From contig CAKPTK010000022.1 in NCBI GenBank assembly GCA_934190685.1, forward strand, positions 1 to 22,470: 22,470 bases of DNA, read 5' to 3'. Under the pieces are notes generated by a model. It made no database searches and was not told where the DNA came from. It saw only the letters and a program-made list of their open reading frames with translations. The translations under genes and the position numbers were made by a program. This DNA comes from an uncultured Prevotella sp. Lineage in GTDB: Bacteria > Bacteroidota > Bacteroidia > Bacteroidales > Bacteroidaceae. Positions within the stretch are counted from its first letter, which is position 1. Each line of letters starts with the position of its first letter. This document shows positions 17,201-22,470 of this stretch, in pieces.

Positions 17201-17262
17201 CATTAGTATGCCATTAGCGGGTCGTTAGTGGCACACTAACGGAATTTTCACCGTGGTGAAAA
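17201..17262. repeat. Paired inverted repeats
   Basis: Two 19-bp arms (17201-17219 and 17223-17241) form an imperfect inverted repeat with 15 of 19 positions complementary and a 3-bp spacer. The right arm is itself a palindrome (CGTTAGTG-GCA-CACTAACG, 17223-17241). It is followed at once by TTTTCACC-GT-GGTGAAAA (17245-17262). The start TTTTCACC recurs near 17409. The role is unknown. Confidence 0.75.
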
Positions 17263-17441
17263 ATTGATTAGTCCGCCTGTTCTCCACAAATACCCCCTTT
17301 GTAGGTTGTAGCAAATCAGTCTGTAAACCGACCTCAAAAAGATTTGTAAAATAAAATCAGGACACAAAAATCTTATTTTATGTTTACCCTATTTTTCTCG
17401 GGCAAACATTTTCACCTTCGGAAAAAATCGACAACGCGAAC

Positions 17442-17477
17442 AAAGGCAACCTTCTCTATCTCAAGAAGATTGCCTTT
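17442..17477 (-). terminator. Hairpin downstream of the porin gene
   Basis: 14-nt arms (17442-17455 and 17464-17477) pair with one mismatch around an 8-nt loop, 43 nt beyond the porin stop codon on the minus strand. A run of T's (minus strand, complement of 17484-17490) precedes the stem rather than following it, so termination efficiency is uncertain. Confidence 0.55.
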
Positions 17478-17520
17478 ATGGATAAAAAAAACTTACTAAA
17501 GTCGCTGTTTGAAAAATACG

Positions 17521-18624
17521 TCAGAAGCGGAAATCAAGTTCCACATCCGCCATATTGTAGTTGTGCTTGCCCTTTGCAAGACTGCGATCGTTGACACGAG
17601 CATACTCTGTATTGAGTTGGATAAACTTGTTGAACTTGTAGTTCACACCCACCTCATATTGCGTGCGTGCCTTGTTCCATTCTGCCGTGGGGCGATAGAG
17701 ATCATAGCGCGCCTTGGCATAGAGTTTGTTCTTCAAGACCGGAGCTATGGCGAGCGCATAAACACCATCGGCCTTACTGCCGGCCTTATCGTCGATGGCA
17801 GAGGATCCGACACCTGTAAACTGCCCACCGGTGCTGTGGATGTATTCCGAACGCACCGTCCAGTCATTGGCTTTGTATTCCGCACTCAGCGCATAGCGGA
17901 TGCGGTCGACGGAAGCCACACGGGTGACCTTGGAGTTGTCTTCCAAGGTCTCTGTGTATTTGTGGGCGAAAGACCCCGTCCATCCGAAAGCGCCGATACG
18001 CAATCCGCTCACGGGCATCACCCATGCACCGCCGATGATATCCTTACGCTGGTCTTCGTCCTTGGTGTTGATGCCTTGTCCGTTGAACACACCCAACTGA
18101 TAGTGAACGAGCGCGCCCCCTTTGGCATTCTTCAACAGGTCACCCTGTATCTGCACACCAATATCACGTCCATTGCTGGCCTGCTCTCCGCATCGATCAT
18201 TGAATCCGGCAAGACGGGTCACATTCTGTGAATAGCCCATAAATCCCTGGTCAATCGGGTGCATAGGATTCTCGAAAGTAAACGGTCGCTTAAACTGTCC
18301 GGCCTTGACCATGAAAAAGTCGTATTTCTGCCACTCGGCGAAAGCGTCCACCAACCGGGGTGACGAACCCAAAGTGGAGGTATTGCCATTCACCTGCAAC
18401 TGGGCCTTCCAATAGAAGTCGTTGGCGATGCGTCCGTCAAGGGCAAGACGTGCCATACGGAGATTGAAAGAATTGGCCTCATTCCCCTCTTTGCCGTCAT
18501 ACTGATATTGCGTCATCACATAGCCCGACACCTTGATAGTCTTATACCATGGTTCCGCCTTTTTCTCTTGAGCCGATGTTGTCAACGCCGAAGCGAGCAA
18601 CAAGGCCATCCATGTTTTTCTCAT
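17521..18624 (-). CDS. OprO/OprP-like outer-membrane porin
   Basis: This 367-residue protein has a clear signal peptide (MRKTWMALLLASALTTSA-Q, cleavage near residue 18). The mature part has the alternating strands of a 16-strand-type porin: KVSGYVMTQYQYDG, NLRMARLALDGRIANDFYWKAQLQ, FMVKAGQFKRPFTFENP, RDIGVQIQGDLL, LGVFNGQGIN, and a terminal strand ending VELDFRF with the usual C-terminal Phe. This is the pattern of phosphate-selective porin O/P relatives, which in Bacteroidota have broad or unknown substrates. The frame stays open for 44 codons upstream, but that stretch has no signal-like sequence and covers the promoter, so the start at 18624 is preferred. Specificity for a nutrient cannot be read from sequence. 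It follows the broken eutC but has its own promoter. Confidence 0.88.
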   Translation of the reverse strand: MRKTWMALLLASALTTSAQEKKAEPWYKTIKVSGYVMTQYQYDGKEGNEANSFNLRMARLALDGRIANDFYWKAQLQVNGNTSTLGSSPRLVDAFAEWQKYDFFMVKAGQFKRPFTFENPMHPIDQGFMGYSQNVTRLAGFNDRCGEQASNGRDIGVQIQGDLLKNAKGGALVHYQLGVFNGQGINTKDEDQRKDIIGGAWVMPVSGLRIGAFGWTGSFAHKYTETLEDNSKVTRVASVDRIRYALSAEYKANDWTVRSEYIHSTGGQFTGVGSSAIDDKAGSKADGVYALAIAPVLKNKLYAKARYDLYRPTAEWNKARTQYEVGVNYKFNKFIQLNTEYARVNDRSLAKGKHNYNMADVELDFRF

Positions 18625-18649
18625 TTGTTCAGTTTTAATGTTGTATATG

Positions 18650-18657
18650 CAAAGATA
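18650..18657 (-). promoter_or_regulatory. -7 promoter element of the porin gene
   Basis: The minus strand reads TATCTTTG, an exact TAnnTTTG match, 25 nt upstream of the porin start. A TTTG on the same strand (complement of 18681-18684) is 23 bp further upstream, slightly longer than the usual -33 spacing. Confidence 0.7.
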
Positions 18658-18747
18658 GTACAAATGAGTGGAATATAAAACAAACTTATTTGTTTTTATT
18701 TCCGAATGCGGCCAATCTTCTTTAAAATAGTGCAAAAGAGTGGAATA
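18652..18747 (-). repeat. Direct repeat of the porin promoter region, two copies 72 bp apart
   Basis: The 24-bp blocks 18652-18675 and 18724-18747 agree at 21 of 24 positions (both contain TATTCCACTC, then TTTG, then ACTAT on the minus strand). The proximal copy contains the -7 element TATCTTTG. In the distal copy the corresponding bases are TATTTTAA, so the promoter consensus is lost. Confidence 0.75.
18677..18696. promoter_or_regulatory. Palindrome overlapping the -33 region of the porin promoter
   Basis: AAAACAAA and TTTGTTTT form perfect 8-bp arms around CTTA. The palindrome sits between the two direct-repeat copies and covers the position where the -33 TTTG would lie. It could be an operator or only an A/T-rich coincidence. 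Confidence 0.4.
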
Positions 18748-18784
18748 CGAAACCATTTGACGGGAGGGATATCCTCACCCTTTG

Positions 18785-19529
18785 TCAACAAGTCAGTTTG
18801 CCAACATTGTGAGGTTTCAACAGCCGATAGTGACCGGGATCGTCACTTTGGTCTTTCAGTTCTGTTCCAGTCTTCCCCATGTCATAGGCAGCCTCAACCA
18901 ACCATGCCATCTTGAAAGCGGCCTTGTCGTAAGACAATCCTTCCGGACGCACATTGCTGATGCAATTCCGTTCGCTCGCCAATAAGGATGGCCACCAATC
19001 CACAATGCAGGGTTTCCGCAATGTCGTCGCCCAGCGCCACCCTACTTTCATTCGCCAAGACTACAGGACCCACAGACAACCCCAACTCGTCCATATAGGG
19101 AAGGAATCGGGATATAAGTGGCACCGCCTGCTTGTTGACAGCCTTGGACGACAAGCCGTCACCGATGACGAGCAATACGTCAGCCCCTTTGTAGTGGATG
19201 TCTGCCAAGCGCTGACGGCTCTCGTCATCGAGTCTTCGCCCCATGTCTGGCTGGCGAAGGAAGACACTCCTTGATGTCGCCCGGCTGGACACCTCGATTG
19301 TGTCCAGTCCCAAGGTCTTTAACTGCGCATTCACCTTGTCTTTTTGGAAAGGCATGTAGATGGTATCGCGAGCCCTGGCATGCGCTAAGGAGAACTGCAA
19401 ATAATCATCTGTCAACACACTGCATCCCGTTCTGCCCAATGCAATGCGGGCATCCGTAAACTGCTTCAAGTCGGCCCACGGATCACATTCCACAAACCCT
19501 TGAGTTTTGACTGTCACAAACTTATTCAT
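18785..19529 (-). pseudogene. eutC: Ethanolamine ammonia-lyase small subunit, internally deleted and frameshifted
   Basis: The first frame (start at 19529) gives EutC up to residue 186: LRQPDMGRRL at 91-100, VIGDGLSSKAV at 121-131, and ILIGER at 181-186. Normal EutC continues GERPGL and, after about two dozen more residues, reaches a CISN motif. Here the frame instead runs into about 25 unrelated residues and stops at 18894. The true C-terminal part (ERNCISNVRPEGLSYDKAA, through ELKD) is present but in another frame, ending at 18785. Both frames read the same GAGCGAACG stretch near 18969-18977. A segment that includes the PGL part of the cofactor-side loop is therefore missing, with a net frame change. 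The start overlaps the eutB stop by 8 nt, as in a working operon. A real deletion or an assembly error are both possible. Confidence 0.85.
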
Positions 19530-20913
19530 ACACTTCCTCCATTTTTTCTATTCCCAATAATTGATGAGTGGCTTTCACAGGCAAGATATTTCCTTCGCCA
19601 TTGACCAACTGCATTTCCTTCAGCCAAGCCTCAAACTCTGGTGCGTGCTTTTTACCTAGGAGTTTGCGGACATAGAGCGCATCATGGAAACTCGTGCTTT
19701 GATAATTGAGCATGATGTCGTCTGCCCCCGGTATGCCCATGATATAGTTGATACCTCCCGCCACCAAAAGAGTGAGCAAATTGTCCATGTCATCCTGGTC
19801 AGCCTCTGCATGGTTGGTATAGCAAATATCACAACCCATGGGTAATCCCATGAGTTTGCCACAGAAATGGTCTTCCAGTCCTGCCCGGGTAATCTGTTTG
19901 CCGTCGTAGAGATATTCCGGACCGATGAAGCCGACGACGGTGTTAACCAACAGAGGTTTGTATCTCCTTGCCACGGCGTAGCAACGAGCCTCACACGTCT
20001 GTTCGTCTACCCCGAAATTGGCGTTTGACGACAAAGCTGAACCCTGACCGGTCTCGAAATACATGCAATTGTCGCCGATGGTTCCCCGGTGAAGCGATTT
20101 GACAGCCTCGTATCCTTCGTCCAGCAGTTTCAAGCTGACACCAAATCCCGCATTCGCCTTTTCGGTACCCGCAATGCTTTGGAACAACAAGTCAACCGGT
20201 GCCCCTTCCTCTATCAATTGCATGCCTGTGGTGATATGAGTGAGCACACAACTCTGTGTGGGTATGTGATAACGATGGATAATCTCGTCCAACATGAAAT
20301 TGAGTTCCTTCAATACCGGCACCGAGTCACTGGCAGGATTGATGCCAATCACTGCGTCGCCACTGCCATAGATGAGCCCGTCGATAATGCTCGCGGCAAT
20401 ACCTTTGAGGTCATCGACTGGATTGTTGGGCTGAAGACGTACAGACAGGCAGTCCGGCAGTCCAATGGTATCCCGGAAGCGTGTCACCACCCGGCACTTC
20501 TTGGCAGCCAAAAGCAAATCCTGATTACGCATCAATTTACTTACTGCCGCCGACATCTCTGGAGTTATGCCCGGAGCGACGACAGACAAGATATCAGTGG
20601 AAGCATAATCACTAAGCAACCAATTGCGGAACTCCCCTACGGTGAGATGGGCTATCGGAGCAAAAGCCACCTTGTCATGAGTGTCTATAATCAAGCGTGT
20701 CACCTCGTCCTCCTCATAAGGAATGAGGGGTTCTTCCAGGAACCGTCGCAAGGGCACGTTGGCCAGACACATCTGGGCAGCCACATGCTCTTCCATACTG
20801 CGGGCTGCGATGCCCGCCAACTCGTCACCCGACCTCAAAGGCGTGGCCTTGGCCATCAAGTCTTTGAGGTCGGAAAATGTGTAAGTAATATTTCCTAAAG
20901 CTATCTTATACAT
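19522..20913 (-). CDS. eutB: Ethanolamine ammonia-lyase large (heavy) subunit
   Basis: This 463-residue TIM-barrel subunit, together with EutC and adenosylcobalamin, converts ethanolamine to acetaldehyde and ammonia. Residues matching the known E. coli active site are all present: R159 and Q161 in VRLQPNNPVDD, N192 in GINPASDS, E287 in YFETGQGSALSS, and D362 in GCDICYTNH. Length is normal for the family. It lies 22 nt after the permease gene and overlaps eutC by 8 nt, so the three genes form an operon read from beyond the permease. No microcompartment shell, EutA reactivase or aldehyde dehydrogenase gene appears in the window. Without a functional EutC partner the enzyme would be expected to be inactive. 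Confidence 0.95.
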   Translation of the reverse strand: MYKIALGNITYTFSDLKDLMAKATPLRSGDELAGIAARSMEEHVAAQMCLANVPLRRFLEEPLIPYEEDEVTRLIIDTHDKVAFAPIAHLTVGEFRNWLLSDYASTDILSVVAPGITPEMSAAVSKLMRNQDLLLAAKKCRVVTRFRDTIGLPDCLSVRLQPNNPVDDLKGIAASIIDGLIYGSGDAVIGINPASDSVPVLKELNFMLDEIIHRYHIPTQSCVLTHITTGMQLIEEGAPVDLLFQSIAGTEKANAGFGVSLKLLDEGYEAVKSLHRGTIGDNCMYFETGQGSALSSNANFGVDEQTCEARCYAVARRYKPLLVNTVVGFIGPEYLYDGKQITRAGLEDHFCGKLMGLPMGCDICYTNHAEADQDDMDNLLTLLVAGGINYIMGIPGADDIMLNYQSTSFHDALYVRKLLGKKHAPEFEAWLKEMQLVNGEGNILPVKATHQLLGIEKMEEVYE

Positions 20914-20935
20914 AATATCAATCTTTTACACCATT

Positions 20936-22408
20936 CTAACAGAACATCGGGATAAGATAGATGCCCAACGATATAACCGTGACAATGATGGTACCCCATT
21001 TCCAAATGGCATATTCCCGGTCCATCTTGGCTTTCTGTTCGGCTGTCGGCTCTGCCACTTCGCCGATTTCTTCCTCCAAAGAGAGCATTTTCTGCTCCTT
21101 GTGATTGGTGTAGAAATACCAGAACACCACACACATCACACTCAGCAAGGCTGCAGTATAAAGCGCCATCTTGTCCGCAAAGAACAGCATGAACGTATAA
21201 AGCAAAATGGTGACATAGCATCCGATAACACCATAAGGTGCCTTGTAAGGTCGATGCAAGTCCGGATATTTGCGACGCAATCCCATATAAGCAAGGCAAC
21301 CTATCATATAGCACACGGCCAATGAAATGAGCGACACAGAAGCGATATAGTCAATGGAGCCCGTGGCAATCAAGATGAAGTTGATGAGTCCCACAAGGAA
21401 AATGGCATTATGAGGGGTTTTGTATTTTGCATGGACCTTACCCAAGACTGAAGGAAGACTGTGATCAAGCGCCATAGTATAGATATAGCGCGCTGGAGCT
21501 GCAATACCTGGATTGATAGTACTCAAGTCGCCTCCAAAGGCGATGGCGACACAGAGCAGGATAATAGGCATGCCAACCAAACCTGCCGCACGGAGTCCCT
21601 CAGCATAAGGAGCTGCCGCAGAGGCAATCATTCCGTAGAAATTGTGGGAAACAAGACCCACCAAGAACCACTGGAAAAGGGCGTTGACGGCAAAAACAAG
21701 GAACACTGAAATCTTCAAAGCACGTGGCAATGTGTACTGCGGGAATTTCGTCTCGCCACCGACAGACACACAAGTTTCAAACCCTGTATAGCACCACCAT
21801 ACCAAACCAAAGATATACATCATTTCCTTGAACGGAGGCAACTTGTCCATACCGAATCCGCCAAAATATTCCAAATGGATTTTAGGAATCATATAGAGGA
21901 ACCAGCATATGGAGCATGCCCAGAAGAAAAAGATGAACGCAGTCTGTGCCTTTCCAGACTGTTCAATACCAAAATAATTGAGAACCAAAAATATTGCTAC
22001 CAAAATACAGGCAATCACACGGGGGTCTATCCACGATATATCTATGCCAAAGGCTCCAAGGAGAATGGTAAAATAGTTGGAAAACGCCAACGTCTCTCCC
22101 GCACCTATGGCAACAACCGAAACGATGTAATGCCAACCTGCCATATTGGCCCACACACGGTTGAGTCCACGCTTGGCGAAATTATAAGTTCCACCAGCCT
22201 CAGGCAAGGCTGCCGACATTTCTCCATAAATCAGACAAGGCCAAATGGAAATCAACAAGGCTAAAAACGTAAAGCCTATAATCCACGAGCCAACCAATCC
22301 TATCTGGGACGAGCCACATGTAAAAAGTCCAACACCCACCACTGTACCGATGGTCATACTGATGGATTCCTTCAAACCCAATACTCTTACTAATTTGTTA
22401 TCTTCCAT
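20936..22408 (-). CDS. APC-superfamily permease, probable ethanolamine (or amino acid) transporter
   Basis: This 490-residue inner-membrane protein has about 12 core membrane helices. The first contains the helix-breaking GTVVGVGLF (residues 21-29) that forms the substrate site in APC carriers. A charged segment (about 435-466, rich in Glu and Lys) precedes one more hydrophobic helix at the C terminus (GTIIVTVISLGIYLIP), giving perhaps 13 segments. The family imports amino acids, polyamines or ethanolamine. The ethanolamine assignment comes only from its place directly upstream of eutB, with a 22-nt gap. The start at 22408 fits the MEDNKLVRVLGL opening typical for such carriers. The promoter must lie at or beyond the right edge. 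Confidence 0.85.
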   Translation of the reverse strand: MEDNKLVRVLGLKESISMTIGTVVGVGLFTCGSSQIGLVGSWIIGFTFLALLISIWPCLIYGEMSAALPEAGGTYNFAKRGLNRVWANMAGWHYIVSVVAIGAGETLAFSNYFTILLGAFGIDISWIDPRVIACILVAIFLVLNYFGIEQSGKAQTAFIFFFWACSICWFLYMIPKIHLEYFGGFGMDKLPPFKEMMYIFGLVWWCYTGFETCVSVGGETKFPQYTLPRALKISVFLVFAVNALFQWFLVGLVSHNFYGMIASAAAPYAEGLRAAGLVGMPIILLCVAIAFGGDLSTINPGIAAPARYIYTMALDHSLPSVLGKVHAKYKTPHNAIFLVGLINFILIATGSIDYIASVSLISLAVCYMIGCLAYMGLRRKYPDLHRPYKAPYGVIGCYVTILLYTFMLFFADKMALYTAALLSVMCVVFWYFYTNHKEQKMLSLEEEIGEVAEPTAEQKAKMDREYAIWKWGTIIVTVISLGIYLIPMFC

Positions 22409-22417
22409 AATGCTCGT

Positions 22418-22430
22418 GTTTTAGTAAAAC
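22418..22430. promoter_or_regulatory. Small palindrome in the leader of the eut genes
   Basis: GTTTTA-G-TAAAAC has perfect 6-bp arms 10 nt upstream of the permease start. It could be a repressor or activator site, or a weak leader hairpin. No TAnnTTTG element and no cobalamin riboswitch are recognisable in the 62 nt available. Confidence 0.3.
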
Positions 22431-22470
22431 ATTAAACTTCTAAAAACAATCCTTTTGTTATTATTTTCAT

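Larger units (their letters stand above)
16689..17441. other. Gene-free intergenic block, partly AT-rich, with several repeat structures
   Basis: I see no convincing coding frame, tRNA or known structured RNA in these roughly 750 bp. The first part (to about 16830) is GC-balanced and includes a tandem 10-mer and an AACGGC/GCCGTT palindrome (16734-16747). A small hairpin with TCACC/GGTGA arms lies near 16812. From about 16860 onward the DNA becomes visibly AT-rich. Within it are an alternating purine/pyrimidine tract at 16958-16975, TGTATGAT iteron-like repeats at 17063-17092, an imperfect inverted repeat at 17201-17241, a near-palindrome at 17245-17262, and a TAAAATAA/TTATTTTA pair (17347-17354, 17373-17380). 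The composition differs from the flanking genes. Its function is unknown. Confidence 0.7.

Noticed and set aside
16632..17520. tRNA, RNase P RNA, tmRNA or SRP RNA in the long gene-free stretch
   Set aside because: I looked for T-loop, P4/P15-like and SRP core motifs on both strands by eye and found none.
18625..18756. 44-codon N-terminal extension of the porin
   Set aside because: It would bury the signal peptide and overlaps the TATCTTTG promoter and its repeats.
18785..19051. Separate 88-residue gene downstream of eutC
   Set aside because: Its first part is the wrong frame of eutC, and the rest is the displaced EutC C terminus, so it is part of the broken gene.
22409..22470. Cobalamin riboswitch ahead of the B12-dependent eut genes
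   Set aside because: Only 62 nt are available and no B12-box-like sequence is visible. One may lie beyond the edge.

Overview
The window looks like a chromosomal segment of a Bacteroidales bacterium, most likely Prevotella in the broad sense. The reasons are Bacteroidota-specific families (DUF6057, DUF5686, an AddAB pair of Bacteroidota type, a PorP/OprO-type porin), start codons preceded by A/T-rich leaders instead of Shine-Dalgarno sequences, and several exact matches to the Bacteroidota -7 promoter element TAnnTTTG. No phage, transposase, integrase, CRISPR array, tRNA or rRNA was recognised. Genus-level placement is inference.  Layout: (1) 2-1902, plus strand: the 3' end of an ATP-grasp-like gene, overlapped by 4 bp with an exported GH43 glycosidase and closed by a strong hairpin. 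(2) 6897-2011, minus strand: an exported 14-repeat MORN protein, a YhcH/TabA-type cupin-like protein, a GH13 glycogen branching enzyme (glgB) and a DUF6057 membrane protein. (3) 7027-16631, plus strand: a tightly packed run of kdsB (CMP-Kdo synthesis), a DUF5686 outer-membrane barrel protein, an AddA-like helicase-nuclease, an AddB-like Fe-S nuclease and a flavin-reductase-fold protein, with gaps of only 16 to 45 bp. Regions 2 and 3 diverge from a 129-bp spacer carrying one TAnnTTTG element for each direction. (4) 16632-17520: almost 900 bp without a convincing gene. It is AT-rich in its second part and holds hairpins, an alternating purine/pyrimidine tract, an 11-bp-period iteron-like array and paired inverted repeats. 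(5) 22408-17521, minus strand: an APC-family permease, EutB, a broken EutC (ethanolamine ammonia-lyase) and, behind its own promoter, an OprO/OprP-like porin.  How the genes fit together: the kdsB/DUF5686 pair points to envelope assembly, AddAB to double-strand-break repair, and glgB to storage polysaccharide. The permease-EutB-EutC set would form a small ethanolamine-uptake and cleavage module without microcompartment genes in view. EutB keeps every expected catalytic residue. EutC has lost an internal segment and changes frame, so the module is probably decaying or mis-assembled here.  The observations most worth following are the eutC junction, the repeat-rich non-coding block at 16.7-17.5 kb, and the duplicated promoter-like repeat upstream of the porin. 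I did not find convincing evidence of a wholly new defence or metabolic system. Most coding content is recognisable housekeeping or accessory metabolism.
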